Shown here: positions 50,456 to 59,914 of the stretch, in pieces | Layout of the letters: each line of letters opens with the position of its first letter | How positions within the stretch are numbered: position 1 is the first letter of the stretch | Source: Phenylobacterium hankyongense | Lineage (GTDB): Bacteria > Pseudomonadota > Alphaproteobacteria > Caulobacterales > Caulobacteraceae | Reading direction: 5' to 3' | Assembly: GCF_003254505.1 (NCBI RefSeq) | Contig: NZ_QFYP01000001.1 | Coordinates: forward strand, 2,030,001 to 2,094,000 | DNA length: 64,000 nt | Notes under the pieces: generated by a model | The model's input: the letters and a program-made list of their open reading frames with translations, nothing else | Databases searched by the model: none | What the model was told of the DNA's origin: nothing | Program-made: the position numbers and the translations under genes

Positions 50456-51132
50456 ACGTCGCCGCGGCCCGCGCCGTTGCGGGCGAACAGGGCGAGCGTC
50501 CGCAGGCGCGACAGGTGCGCGGACTCGGCGTCGTAGCCGTTCGGCGCGACGAAGGCGTGGCCGGCGTCATAGAGGTAGACCGGCAGCTCCGGATGGCGCG
50601 CGGTGATCGCCTCGACCGCCGGCGGCGGGATCAGCTCATCGCGCTTGCCGAGGTGCAGGATGGTCGCGACCTTGGGCGTCTCGTCGAGGTAGTCGACGAT
50701 CTGGCCGCCATAGAAGGAGGCCACCGCTGACAGGCCCCGGCAGCGGGCGGCCGCCAGCCAGGCCACCGTGCCGCCGAAGCAGAAGCCGAGCGCGAACACC
50801 GGCGGCGCCAGCGCGTCGATCGCCGCCTGCACCCCGTCCAGCACGTCGGCGCCCCAGTGGGCGGCCTCCGCGAAGCCGTTCTGCCGGGCGTAGAGCTCGG
50901 GGTCGGTGTCGCGTTCCGCGAAGCCGCGCCGGAAACGGTCGAAGAGGCTGGGGACGATGACCTCGTAGCCCGCCTCGGCATAGCCGTCCGCCAGCTCGCG
51001 CAGGTGGGGCGTCACGCCCCAGATCGCATGGCAGATGACCAGCCCGCCGCGCCGCGCGTCGGTCACCGGAGCGTGGTAGGCGTCGAACTCGAAACCGTCG
51101 GCGGCGCTGGTCAGCCGCAGCGTCTCGCCCAT
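50452..51132 (-). CDS. Dienelactone hydrolase family protein, copy 1
   Basis: This 226-residue cytosolic alpha/beta hydrolase has GFCFGGTVAWLA with a Cys nucleophile, GKRDELIPP with Asp and DAGHAFV with His, the triad of dienelactone hydrolase. GLVICHAIWGVTPHLRELAD is the N-terminal signature (usually QEIWG; here HAIWG). It is 37 per cent or so similar by eye to the neighbouring 51137 gene, from which it is separated by four bases, so the two arose by tandem duplication. Natural substrates are unknown; no ring-cleavage genes are near. Confidence 0.9.
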   Translation of the reverse strand: MGETLRLTSAADGFEFDAYHAPVTDARRGGLVICHAIWGVTPHLRELADGYAEAGYEVIVPSLFDRFRRGFAERDTDPELYARQNGFAEAAHWGADVLDGVQAAIDALAPPVFALGFCFGGTVAWLAAARCRGLSAVASFYGGQIVDYLDETPKVATILHLGKRDELIPPPAVEAITARHPELPVYLYDAGHAFVAPNGYDAESAHLSRLRTLALFARNGAGRGDV

Positions 51133-51136
51133 GGCC

Positions 51137-51808
51137 TCAGGCCTTGTCGAACAGTTCGAGCGTGCGGTGGCGCGCCAGGTCGGCGGCCTCGGCGTTGTAG
51201 CGCTCGGGGCTCTCGTTGTTGAAGCCGTGCCCGGCGCCTTCGTAGATGTGCACCGGCACCTGCGGGTGGTGCGCCGCGATCGCCGCAGCCACCTCGTCGG
51301 CGGGGATGCCGGCGTCGGTGCGGCCCAGGTGGACGACCACCGGGCACTTGGGCTCCAGCGCGGCGTTGGCCGCCACCAGGCTGCCGTAGTAGCTCGACGC
51401 CGCGGCGAGGCCGTCGACCTGGCCGGACGCCAGCCAGGCCAGCGAGCCGCCGTAGCAGTAGCCGACCACGCAGACCTTCTCGCCGCGGGTCTTCAGGAAG
51501 TCGCGGCAGGCGGCGATGTCGCCCAGCGCCTGCTCCAGGGGCGTGGCCCGGGCGTGGGCCACGCCGGCCTGCAGGCCCTCCGGGTCGTGGGCGGCGGTGA
51601 AGCCGAACTCGCGGCGGTCGTAGAGCGAGGGCGCGATCGCCTCGTAGCCCATCTTCGCCCAGCGCGCGACGTCGGCCCGGATGTGGCGGTCGATGCCGAA
51701 GATCTCCTGGATGACGACGACCCCGCCCTTGCGCGGCGTGAACGCGCCTTCGTGGTAGGCGGAGAACTCGAAGCCGTCCGCGCCTGCGATCCTGATCGTC
51801 TCGCCCAT
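51137..51808 (-). CDS. Dienelactone hydrolase family protein, copy 2
   Basis: The protein has 223 residues. GVVVIQEIFGIDRHIRADVA is the family signature, GYCYGGSLAWLASG holds the Cys nucleophile, GRTDAGIP the Asp and GAGHGFNN the His. It begins MGETIRIAGADGFEF, nearly the same as the downstream paralogue (MGETLRLTSAADGFEF), which shows the duplication. It lies 20 bases downstream of ychF in the same direction and may be read from the same promoter. Confidence 0.92.
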   Translation of the reverse strand: MGETIRIAGADGFEFSAYHEGAFTPRKGGVVVIQEIFGIDRHIRADVARWAKMGYEAIAPSLYDRREFGFTAAHDPEGLQAGVAHARATPLEQALGDIAACRDFLKTRGEKVCVVGYCYGGSLAWLASGQVDGLAAASSYYGSLVAANAALEPKCPVVVHLGRTDAGIPADEVAAAIAAHHPQVPVHIYEGAGHGFNNESPERYNAEAADLARHRTLELFDKA

Positions 51809-51828
51809 CCTGCCCTCCAGCCTGTCGG

Positions 51829-52926
51829 CTATACGTTGAAGCGGAAATTCATCACGTCGCCGTCCTGGACGACATACTCCTTGCCCTCCTGGCGGAACTT
51901 GCCGGCCTCGCGCGCGCCGGCCTCGCCCTTCAGCCGGACGTAGTCCTCATAGGCGATGGTTTCGGCGCGGATGAAGCCCTTCTCGAAGTCGGTGTGGATG
52001 ACGCCGGCCGCCTGCGGGGCGGTGTCGCCCTTGTGGATCGTCCAGGCGCGCGCCTCCTTGGGGCCGACCGTGAAGTAGGTCTGCAGGCCGAGCAGGTGGT
52101 AGGCCTCGCGGATCAGCTTGTTGAGGCCCGGCTCGGCGAGCCCCAGGGTCTCCAGGAACTCGCCGCGCTCAGCGGCGTCGAGCATGGCGATCTCGCTTTC
52201 GATCTGGGCGGAGATCACCACCGAGTCGGCGCCGTCGCGCTGGGCGCGCTCGGCCACCAGCCGCGACATCTCGTTGCCGGTGGCGGCGGAGGCCTCGTCG
52301 ACGTTGGCGACATAGAGCGCCGGCTTCGAGGTCAGCAGCTGCAGCATGCGCCAAGCCTTGTCGTCCTCCTCGGACACCTTGGCCTTGCGGGCCGGGCGGC
52401 CGGCGTTCAGCTCGGTCAGAGCGAGCTGCACCAAGCGCAGGGTCTGGGCGGACTCCTTGTCGCCGGTCTTGGCGCGCTTCTCGAGGTTGGAGACCCGCTT
52501 CTCCAGGCTCTCGAGGTCGGCGAGCATCAGCTCGGTCTCGATGGTCTCGAGGTCGGCCAGGGGATCGACCTTGCCCTCGACGTGCGTCACGTCGTCGTCG
52601 ATGAAGCAGCGGGTGACGAAGGCCACCGCGTCAGTGTCGCGGATATTGGCCAGGAACTGGTTGCCCAGGCCCTCGCCCTTGGAGGCGCCGCGCACCAGGC
52701 CGGCCACGTCGACGAAGTTGATCCGCGCCGGGATGATCTCCTTCGACGGGATGATGGCGGCGAGCGCGTCCAGCCGCGGCTCCGGCACCGCCACGTCGCC
52801 GACGTTCGGCTCGATGGTGCAGAACGGATAGTTCGCGGCCTGGGCGGCGGCGGTCTGGGTGAGCGCATTGAACAGCGTCGACTTGCCCACGTTGGGCAGG
52901 CCGACGATGGCGACTTTCAGGGCCAT
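51829..52926 (-). CDS. ychF: Redox-regulated ATPase YchF (Obg-like)
   Basis: The protein has 365 residues, a normal length. KVAIVGLPNVGKSTLFNALT is the P-loop and FVDVAGLVRGASKGEGLGN the switch II region. The G4 motif is altered (ALYVANVDE, not NKxD), which explains the ATP preference of the family. The C-terminal TGS domain contains LQTYFTVGPKEARAWTI and ends VQDGDVMNFRFNV. MALKVAIVG is the usual start; the frame is open 23 codons further. It follows rplY and pth, a conserved order. Confidence 0.96.
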   Translation of the reverse strand: MALKVAIVGLPNVGKSTLFNALTQTAAAQAANYPFCTIEPNVGDVAVPEPRLDALAAIIPSKEIIPARINFVDVAGLVRGASKGEGLGNQFLANIRDTDAVAFVTRCFIDDDVTHVEGKVDPLADLETIETELMLADLESLEKRVSNLEKRAKTGDKESAQTLRLVQLALTELNAGRPARKAKVSEEDDKAWRMLQLLTSKPALYVANVDEASAATGNEMSRLVAERAQRDGADSVVISAQIESEIAMLDAAERGEFLETLGLAEPGLNKLIREAYHLLGLQTYFTVGPKEARAWTIHKGDTAPQAAGVIHTDFEKGFIRAETIAYEDYVRLKGEAGAREAGKFRQEGKEYVVQDGDVMNFRFNV

Positions 52927-52991
52927 GGAGAGTGGAGCTTCCTTTTCGAGGCCGCCGGACCTAGCACGCAGGGGCCGGCTAACAAACCCGC

Positions 52992-53101
52992 TCATCCCCG
53001 CGAAAGCGGGGACCCAGGTGTTTTGTGTTGTTACGCCAGAAGCCGTGCGAACGCTGTCGCGGATACTGAAAAAACCTGGGTGCCCGCGTGCGCGGGGATG
53101 A
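52992..53101. repeat. Inverted pair of CCTGGG/CCCCGC dispersed repeats
   Basis: The left copy TCATCCCCGCGAAAGCGGGG plus ACCCAGG (52992-53018) faces a diverged copy CCTGGGTGCCCGCGTGCGCG plus GGGATGA (53075-53101). Each has its own internal hairpin, and together they form an inverted pair around about 56 bases. It sits between pth and ychF. This kind of mobile palindrome is widespread in Alphaproteobacteria and gammaproteobacterial relatives, from general knowledge. Confidence 0.75.
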
Positions 53102-53112
53102 CTGGACCGCCG

Positions 53113-53733
53113 CTAGTCCTTGCCGCGCGCCAGCGCCCGCGGGTCGGCCTTCTCGGCGGGGGCGAGGCGCATGACCTCGGTCTGGTATTTCTCGTCCTCG
53201 CCGGCGGCGAGCAGGGGGGCGGCGTCGGCGCAGGCCTGCAGCAGCGGCTCGACCCACTTCATGTCCGCCTTGTGGAAGTCGGACAGCACGTGGCCGTGCA
53301 CCAGCTCCTTGTCGCCGGGATGGCCGGTGCCGAGCCGGGCGCGGCGGAAGTGCGGGCCGACCTGGGCGGTGATCGAGCGGACGCCGTTGTTGCCCGCCGC
53401 CCCGCCGCCGGCCTTCATCCGGAAGCGGCCGGGGGCGAGGTCGATCTCGTCGTAGAACACCACCAGCTCGGCGGGATCGATCTTGAAGAACTTCAGCGCC
53501 TCGCCGACCGCGTAGCCGCTGTCGTTGTAGAAGGTCTGCGGCTTCAGGATCAGGGTGCGGACCGGCCCCTGCGGGGTGTCGATCGCGCCTTCCATGGCGA
53601 AGCTGCGGAACCGCGCCTTCGGGGCCGAGAAGCCCCACCGGCGCGCGATCTCGTCAACGGCCATGAAGCCGATGTTGTGGCGGTTCTTCGCGTAGGAGGG
53701 GCCTGGATTTCCCAGGCCCGCGATGAGCAGCAT
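53113..53733 (-). CDS. pth: Peptidyl-tRNA hydrolase
   Basis: It recycles tRNA from peptidyl-tRNA dropped by ribosomes. The protein has 206 residues. LIAGLGNPGPSYAKNRHNIG contains the catalytic His and the conserved Asn, KPQTFYNDSGYAVG is the second motif, and FYDEIDLAPGRFRMKAGGGA and NNGVRSI follow. It is encoded 36 bases downstream of rplY on the same strand. The C-terminal 20 residues (RLAPAEKADPRALARGKD) are an alphaproteobacterial-type extension. Confidence 0.96.
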   Translation of the reverse strand: MLLIAGLGNPGPSYAKNRHNIGFMAVDEIARRWGFSAPKARFRSFAMEGAIDTPQGPVRTLILKPQTFYNDSGYAVGEALKFFKIDPAELVVFYDEIDLAPGRFRMKAGGGAAGNNGVRSITAQVGPHFRRARLGTGHPGDKELVHGHVLSDFHKADMKWVEPLLQACADAAPLLAAGEDEKYQTEVMRLAPAEKADPRALARGKD

Positions 53734-53769
53734 GCGATCCCCCGGCGTGAAGAGAGATCGAGGCGCGGA

Positions 53770-54399
53770 CTATTCCTCGGCCGCCGGAGCCGCAGCTTCC
53801 GCGGTTTCGGTGTCCGCCGCAGCGTCTTCCGACATCTGCGCCGAGGCGCCGGCCACGGTGGCCACCACGGTGTCGCCGTCGACCGCCGCTTCGATATTGG
53901 CCGGCAGCTTCAGGTCGGAGACGCGGATGGTGTCGCCGATGTCCAGGCCGGTCAGGTCGAACACGACCTCTTCCGGGATCTGGTCGGCCGGGCAGGACAG
54001 CTGCACTTCGTGGAACACCACGTTCAGCGTGCCGCCGCGCTTCAGGCCGGGCGAGTCCTCGTGGTTCTGGAAGTGCAGCGGCACGGCGATCTTGATCTGC
54101 TGGTGCGCGTCGACCCGGTAGAGGTCGAAGTGCATCGGCTCGTCGGTGACCGGGTGCATGTCGATCGCCTTGGCGATGACCGGCTGGGTCTCGGCGCCGT
54201 ACTTCAGGGTCACCAGGTGGCCCAGCAGCTTGCCGGTGTAGAGCGCCTTGCGGAACTCGTTGGACTTCACGGCGATGGCCACGGGGTCCTTGTCGCCGCC
54301 GTAGAGCACGCCCGGGACCAGGCCGGAGCGGCGGGCGACGCGCGCGCCACCGGTGCCGGTCCGCTCGCGCACTTCAACGTTCAATACGATATCGGCCAT
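53770..54399 (-). CDS. rplY: 50S ribosomal protein L25 (CTC form)
   Basis: The protein has 209 residues, the long CTC type of L25 that binds 5S rRNA. The N-terminal L25 domain contains VEVRERTGTGGARVARRSG and VPGVLYGGDKDPVAIAV, and the C-terminal TL5 domain carries PADQIPEEVVFDLTGLDIGD. The tail is rich in Ala and Glu (AAADTETAEAAAPAAEE), as is usual. GAGGCAAGG lies just upstream of the ATG. It leads the rplY-pth-ychF group. Confidence 0.96.
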   Translation of the reverse strand: MADIVLNVEVRERTGTGGARVARRSGLVPGVLYGGDKDPVAIAVKSNEFRKALYTGKLLGHLVTLKYGAETQPVIAKAIDMHPVTDEPMHFDLYRVDAHQQIKIAVPLHFQNHEDSPGLKRGGTLNVVFHEVQLSCPADQIPEEVVFDLTGLDIGDTIRVSDLKLPANIEAAVDGDTVVATVAGASAQMSEDAAADTETAEAAAPAAEE

Positions 54400-54487
54400 G
54401 GCCTTGCCTCAAAACGAAGCCGCCGCGCGTAGGCCGCGCGGCGACAAATCTGCGACCGCTGATGGTCGAAAGGTGCGCGTAGATACA

Positions 54488-54520
54488 CAAAAGCCCCGCC
54501 CCATGCAACGGGGCGGGGCC
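54488..54520 (-). terminator. Rho-independent terminator of the 54539-55588 gene
   Basis: Read on the minus strand, GCCCCGCCCC and GGGGCGGGGC form a perfect 10-base stem around GTTGCAT, followed by TTTTGT. It begins about 20 bases beyond the stop codon of the proline-rich lipoprotein gene and ends before the rplY promoter region (54400-54487). Confidence 0.88.
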
Positions 54521-54538
54521 TGATTCCGTGGCTGAACG

Positions 54539-55588
54539 TCAGCGGTGCTTCGCCTTCGGTTTCGCCTTCGTGTGGGGCTTGGCCGGCGTCACCGGGGTGG
54601 TCGCGATTTCCAGCGGCGGCGGCCGGACGTCGATGGGCGCCGGCACGCCCGCGCCCTTCATCAGGCAGTTGCCGGTGTCCATCATGATGTGCTGGCCCAG
54701 GCAGAAGACGTCCTCGTAGTAGGGCTTGGCCACCGCCAGGCACTGGTAGAGGTTCAGCTTGGACATGTTCAGGCAGGTGGCCGAGGCCGGATCGCTGAGG
54801 ATCGGCATCACCTGCTCCAGGCTGGCGTCGTCGGCGTAGCCGAGGGCGGCGAGCGCGGCCACGGCCATGCTGTGGATCACCAGCGGGGTGTAGGGCGGAC
54901 TGGCGGCCTGGGCGGTGAGCCCGAGCGGACCGGCGCCGACGGAGGCCTGCTGCAGGCGGGCGGTCTCGGCCACCTCGCCGCTCAGCGCCGCGGTCGAGAG
55001 CTGCTTGGCCTGCATCAGGCGCGCGTCGCGGCCGGAGACATCGGCCTTCGACCAGGCGGAGTGCTGCACGTCATAGGCCGCCTGCTTCACCAGCTTGCCC
55101 TGGTCGAGCAGCTTGCGGCCGTCTTCGCCGAGCGCGTTCATCACCAGGCCGGCGGCGCCCGCCGAGCCGGAGATGCCGACCACGTAGGCCGGGTCCTTCA
55201 TGATCTCGTAGGCGATCGTGCGGCGCTGGGTCGGGTCGACGGCGTAGGTGCGCACGCTGGCCACGAAGGCTTGGTCCTGCAGGGCGGCCACGGCGCCGTA
55301 GGCGATGGCGCCGCGCAGAAGCTGCTGCGGCTCGTAGGCGGCGCCGGCGCGGACAGCCTCGGACACCGAGGGGCCGCCGGTGAAGGCCGGGGAGATCGCC
55401 GTGGCGTGGGCCACATAGTAGCGGTAGGCGCTGGCCTGCTCGATCACCTTCGGCGACAGGCTGACGGGGGGGATCGGCGGCGGCGGCGGGGGAGGCGGCG
55501 GCGGCGGCGGGGCGCAGCCGGCCAGGATCGTGACCATGGCGAGCGCCGCCAGGGTGAGGCCGCGGCGGACCGGAAGTACGGACGTCAT
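54539..55588 (-). CDS. Proline-rich lipoprotein of unknown function
   Basis: The protein has 349 residues from MTSVLPVRRGLT. The signal is LAALAMVTILAGC with a lipobox Cys, at once followed by [17 protein letters not shown], a stiff polyproline spacer. The mature domain is mostly helical (LLRGAIAYGAVAALQDQAFV, RRTIAYEIMKDPAYVVGISG) with two possible disulfides near the end (CLNMSKLNLYQCLAVA and CLGQHIMMDTGNC). The tail is basic (PHTKAKPKAKHR). I recognise no family, but a conserved Caulobacterales lipoprotein is likely. A terminator follows. Confidence 0.75.
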   Translation of the reverse strand: MTSVLPVRRGLTLAALAMVTILAGCAPPPPPPPPPPPPIPPVSLSPKVIEQASAYRYYVAHATAISPAFTGGPSVSEAVRAGAAYEPQQLLRGAIAYGAVAALQDQAFVASVRTYAVDPTQRRTIAYEIMKDPAYVVGISGSAGAAGLVMNALGEDGRKLLDQGKLVKQAAYDVQHSAWSKADVSGRDARLMQAKQLSTAALSGEVAETARLQQASVGAGPLGLTAQAASPPYTPLVIHSMAVAALAALGYADDASLEQVMPILSDPASATCLNMSKLNLYQCLAVAKPYYEDVFCLGQHIMMDTGNCLMKGAGVPAPIDVRPPPLEIATTPVTPAKPHTKAKPKAKHR

Positions 55589-55707
55589 GGTTGGTGGCTT
55601 CCCCCTCAAAAGAGTGGAGCGAAGATACAGCCCCGGTCGGGCGAGAATATGACCAGACCGCGTAAACTCTTGCTGAGCAAGCTTGACCGTAACGGCCGAC
55701 CGGAAAC

Positions 55708-56643
<936 letters not shown>

Positions 56644-56710
56644 CAGATCCCCGCAGCGATTTCGCTAATGGGCCGGCCTTGTAGCAGGCGCGGCCGTCCC
56701 GGCAACCCTC

Positions 56711-57481
56711 TCAGGACTCAAGCACGATCGCCGACAGCAGCCGGCCGTAGTCCAGCTCCGCGGTCCTGAAGGCCCGGCGGTTGGAGAAAAACAGCTCCGG
56801 CTCGGCGCAGGTGTCGCGGCCGACCCATTCGCAGGCCTCGATTCCGGCGGCCCGCAGCCGCGCCAGCACGAAGGCGGGCAGGTCGAACAGGCGCTTTTCG
56901 GGCGCGGCGCCGGGCGCGAAGAACTGCGCGTGGCCCCGGTCGGCGGCGGTGAACCGGTCGAGGAATTCCAGCCCCACCTCGTAGGACTGCGGGCCGATGC
57001 AGGGGCCGACGGCGGCGCGCATGCGACTGCGAGTCGCGCCCAGCGCCTCCATCTGGGCCACCGCGGATTCGACGACGCCGGTGAGCGCGCCCTTCCAGCC
57101 GGCGTGGGCGGCGGCGACCACGCGGGCTTCCGGATCGGCGATCAGCACCGGGGCGCAGTCGGCCGCCAGGGCGCCGCAGACCAGGCCCGGCGTGGCGCTG
57201 ACCACCGCGTCGGCGTGGGGCGCAGCCTCCGGCCACGGCTGCGAGGCGAGCACCGCGTCGGGCGAATGGACCTGGTAGGCGGTGACGATCGTCCCGGCGG
57301 CGAAGTGGGCGGCGGCGCGGCGGCGGTTCTCGCGCACGGCCTCGGGGTCGTCGTTGGAGCCCAGGCCGACGTTCAGGCTGGCGTAGATCCCCTGCGAGAC
57401 CCCGCCCTGGCGGGTGAAGAAGGCGTGCCGCACGCCGGCCACGTCGAGCAGGGGCGAGGTCAGCACGGGAAGGGCGCTCAT
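56711..57481 (-). CDS. pgeF: Purine nucleoside phosphorylase / laccase-domain protein (YfiH/PgeF)
   Basis: The protein has 256 residues. HAFFTRQGGVSQGIYASLNV is the N-terminal motif. The zinc ligands are in TAYQVHSPDAVL (His), ALAADCAPVLIADP (Cys) and AAAHAGWKGALTG (His). ACIGPQSYEV-like AVGPCIGPQSYEVG follows. Members cleave adenosine and related nucleosides, and E. coli YfiH also edits peptidoglycan precursors. It lies four bases downstream of the midA-like gene, in one operon with lgt. Confidence 0.93.
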   Translation of the reverse strand: MSALPVLTSPLLDVAGVRHAFFTRQGGVSQGIYASLNVGLGSNDDPEAVRENRRRAAAHFAAGTIVTAYQVHSPDAVLASQPWPEAAPHADAVVSATPGLVCGALAADCAPVLIADPEARVVAAAHAGWKGALTGVVESAVAQMEALGATRSRMRAAVGPCIGPQSYEVGLEFLDRFTAADRGHAQFFAPGAAPEKRLFDLPAFVLARLRAAGIEACEWVGRDTCAEPELFFSNRRAFRTAELDYGRLLSAIVLES

Positions 57482-57485
57482 GCCG

Positions 57486-58541
57486 CTAGTCCTCGTCGAA
57501 GGCGGGCGGGACCCAGCCGGGGGAATGCAGGCAGGCGACCTTGAACAGCTCGCCCATCTCGTCGGCGGCCATCAGCCGGTTGAGCTGGCGGCCGATCACC
57601 GAGGCCCGGTCCGGCCGGGTCCTCACCAGCGCCTCGGCGCGCTCGCCGATGCCCATGCGCGCCAGGAAGGCGGCCTGGGTGAGGATGGCGCTCGTTGCGC
57701 CGTGCGCCTGCGCGGCGGCGAGCACGGCGGGGAAGTCCGCATGCACGGTCAGGTCCGCCTCGCCAGGGCAGGCGAGGGGATCGACCTTCCGGTGGCGGCG
57801 CAGCGCCTGCAGGGTGTCGCCGAAGCCCGGCTCGGCGCGGCCGTAGTCGATCAGCAGGGCCGCGCCGCCGTCGGCGACGACCCGCCGGCCGAGCTCGGCG
57901 CCCAGCGCCGCCTGGGCGGAGGACTGCTCGTAGACCGCGCCGACGGCCGCGTCGGGCAAGAGGCCGGCGGCCGGGGTGGCGGCTATGCCGAACGCCAGCG
58001 ACCCGTCGGCGTCCAGGCCCACCACCTGCTCGGCCCAGCCCACCGGGGTGCGCACGAACTGGCGGGCGGGCAGGCAGTCCAGCAGCTCGTTGGCCACCAG
58101 CAGGATCGGCGCGCCGGCTGGCACCTCGTCGAGGCTCGCCGCCCAGCGGATGTCGGCGTCCAGCCGCTCGCGCTGGCGCCGCTGCAGCGGCTCGGAGACC
58201 TCGACCAGCCAGACCTCGGCGGCCTGCGCGAAGCCCGGGGCGTGGCGGGCGGCGCGCAGTAGGTCGCTCATCAGCGTGCCGTCGCCGGGACCCATTTCCA
58301 CCAGCCGGACCTTGGCGGGGCGGCCGATCATCTCCCAGGCCGAGGCCGCCCAGACGCCGATCAGCTCGCCGAACATCTGGCTGACCAGGGGCGCGGTGAC
58401 GAAGTCGCCGTCCGCGCCCAGCGCCGGGCGGGTGGCGTAGTAGCCGAACTCCGGATCGTGCAGGCAGGCGGTCATGTACTGGGCGACGCTGATCGGCCCG
58501 CCCTGGGCGATCTGCTCGGCCAGCCGCTCACGCAGGCTCAT
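57486..58541 (-). CDS. SAM-dependent methyltransferase, MidA/NDUFAF7 family
   Basis: The protein has 351 residues. ISVAQYMTACLHDPEFGYYA and GDFVTAPLVSQMFGELIGVW are the family signature, and VRLVEMGPGDGTLMSDLLRA is the SAM site. ILLVANELLDCLPARQFV is the DEFFD-like motif, altered here to NELLDCLPARQF (usually NEFFDALP). NDUFAF7 methylates an arginine of the complex I subunit NDUFS2, and bacterial members may do the same to NuoD. It overlaps lgt by 14 bases. Confidence 0.93.
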   Translation of the reverse strand: MSLRERLAEQIAQGGPISVAQYMTACLHDPEFGYYATRPALGADGDFVTAPLVSQMFGELIGVWAASAWEMIGRPAKVRLVEMGPGDGTLMSDLLRAARHAPGFAQAAEVWLVEVSEPLQRRQRERLDADIRWAASLDEVPAGAPILLVANELLDCLPARQFVRTPVGWAEQVVGLDADGSLAFGIAATPAAGLLPDAAVGAVYEQSSAQAALGAELGRRVVADGGAALLIDYGRAEPGFGDTLQALRRHRKVDPLACPGEADLTVHADFPAVLAAAQAHGATSAILTQAAFLARMGIGERAEALVRTRPDRASVIGRQLNRLMAADEMGELFKVACLHSPGWVPPAFDED

Positions 58542-59400
58542 CGGCCTCGCGGGCGGGCTTGGACGCAGGCGCGGCGGCCTCGACCGGCCGGGCGGGCGGC
58601 AGCGGCTCGCGCATGCCGCGCCAGACCAGGAACAGGCCGGCCAGCACCATCGGCGCCGACAGCATCATCCCCATGGTCAGGCCGAGCGGGAAGTGGGGCA
58701 TGTAGGCGTCCGGCTCGCGGACGTTCTCCAGCGAGATGCGGATGATCCCGTAGCCGGCGATGAACATGCCCATGACCACCCCGCGGCGGTTGGTGAGCCT
58801 GGCCACGTGGGTGGCCCAGCGCAGCACCAGGAAGAGCACGACGCCCTCCAGCGCCGCCTCGTAGAGCTGGCTGGGATGGCGCGGCTCGGGACCCGCGCCC
58901 GGGAACACCATGCCCCACGGCGCGGTGGTGGGCCGGCCCCACAGCTCGCCGTTGATGAAGTTGGCGATCCGGCCGAAGAACAGGCCGATCGGCGTGGCCG
59001 CGGCGGCGATGTCGCCCAGGCTCAGCGGGTCGACCTTGTTGCGCCAGGCATAGACCGAGAGCGCCAGCAGCACCCCGAGCGCCCCGCCGTGGAAGCTCAT
59101 GCCGCCGTGCCAGGTCTTGAAGATCTCCAGCGGGTCCGTCCAGAACAGCTCCGGCGTGTAGAAGACCACGTGGCCCAGGCGGCCGCCGACGATGACGCCC
59201 AGCGTCACCCACAGCATCATGTCGTCGATCTGCAAGGGGGTGACCGGCGGCGCCCGGTGCGTCCACAGCCGGGCGTTGCGCACCATGCTCACCGCATAGC
59301 GCCAGCCCAGCAGGATCCCGGCCACGTAGGCCAGGGCGTACCAGCGGATCGCGATCGGGCCCAGGTGGATGAGGACGGGATCGAAATCCGGGAAGGGCAC
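58528..59400 (-). CDS. lgt: Prolipoprotein diacylglyceryl transferase
   Basis: It attaches diacylglycerol to the lipobox Cys of prolipoproteins in the inner membrane. The protein has 290 residues with seven helices. IRWYALAYVAGILLGWRYAV contains the conserved Tyr-Ala motif. WHGGMSFHGGALGVLLA carries the essential His. RIANFINGELWGRPTTAPWG is the Lgt signature. The C-terminal tail (PARPVEAAAPASKPAREADE) is extra and probably disordered. It heads the lgt-midA-pgeF operon. Confidence 0.97.
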   Translation of the reverse strand: MPFPDFDPVLIHLGPIAIRWYALAYVAGILLGWRYAVSMVRNARLWTHRAPPVTPLQIDDMMLWVTLGVIVGGRLGHVVFYTPELFWTDPLEIFKTWHGGMSFHGGALGVLLALSVYAWRNKVDPLSLGDIAAAATPIGLFFGRIANFINGELWGRPTTAPWGMVFPGAGPEPRHPSQLYEAALEGVVLFLVLRWATHVARLTNRRGVVMGMFIAGYGIIRISLENVREPDAYMPHFPLGLTMGMMLSAPMVLAGLFLVWRGMREPLPPARPVEAAAPASKPAREADEPA

Positions 59401-59521
59401 GGTCGCGCAACTCCAGCGTTAGATGAAGGAGGGTTTAGACGAGAAGCCCTTCGCTTTCACCCCCTCAGGGGCCATATAGAGGAACAGGCGGACGAATTGA
59501 GGACGCCCTTCAGAGCGAAAG

Positions 59522-59776
59522 ATGCAGACGCAGAACCCCTTTCTGGACGAAATGGCCAAACTGACGACCGCCGCCATGGGCCTGGCCCAGGCGGCCGGAG
59601 ACGAGGCGAAGGCCGCCTTCCGATCCCAGGCCGACCGCATCGCCGCCGAGTTCGATCTGATCCGCCGCGAGGACTTCGACGCCCTGAAGGCCGAGGTCGC
59701 CGCGCTGCGGGCCGAGATCGCCGCGCTGCGCGGGACACAGGCGCCCGGCGCCGCCGGTGCGGCCGACGCACCCTGA
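59522..59776 (+). CDS. ubiK: Ubiquinone biosynthesis accessory factor UbiK (BMFP family)
   Basis: The protein has 84 residues. MQTQNPFLDEMAKLTTAAMG forms an amphipathic helix and RREDFDALKAEVAALRAEIA a coiled coil, the two-part make-up of UbiK/YqiC. It forms trimers, binds the UbiJ lipid carrier and helps late hydroxylation steps of ubiquinone synthesis. The gene is divergent from lgt; the intervening 120 bases must contain both promoters. No neighbour is another ubi gene. Confidence 0.88.
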   Translation: MQTQNPFLDEMAKLTTAAMGLAQAAGDEAKAAFRSQADRIAAEFDLIRREDFDALKAEVAALRAEIAALRGTQAPGAAGAADAP

Positions 59777-59914
59777 GCGTCCACAGAAACACGCGAATGT
59801 GCCTCGCCCCGGACAAGAAGCGGGTGACGGCCAAGCTGCGAAGCAGATTAATTTCATTATCGCAGGCGATTCGGGGGCGGCGCTCCGCTCCCCGCCCGCT
59901 GCGAAAGGGGTCTC

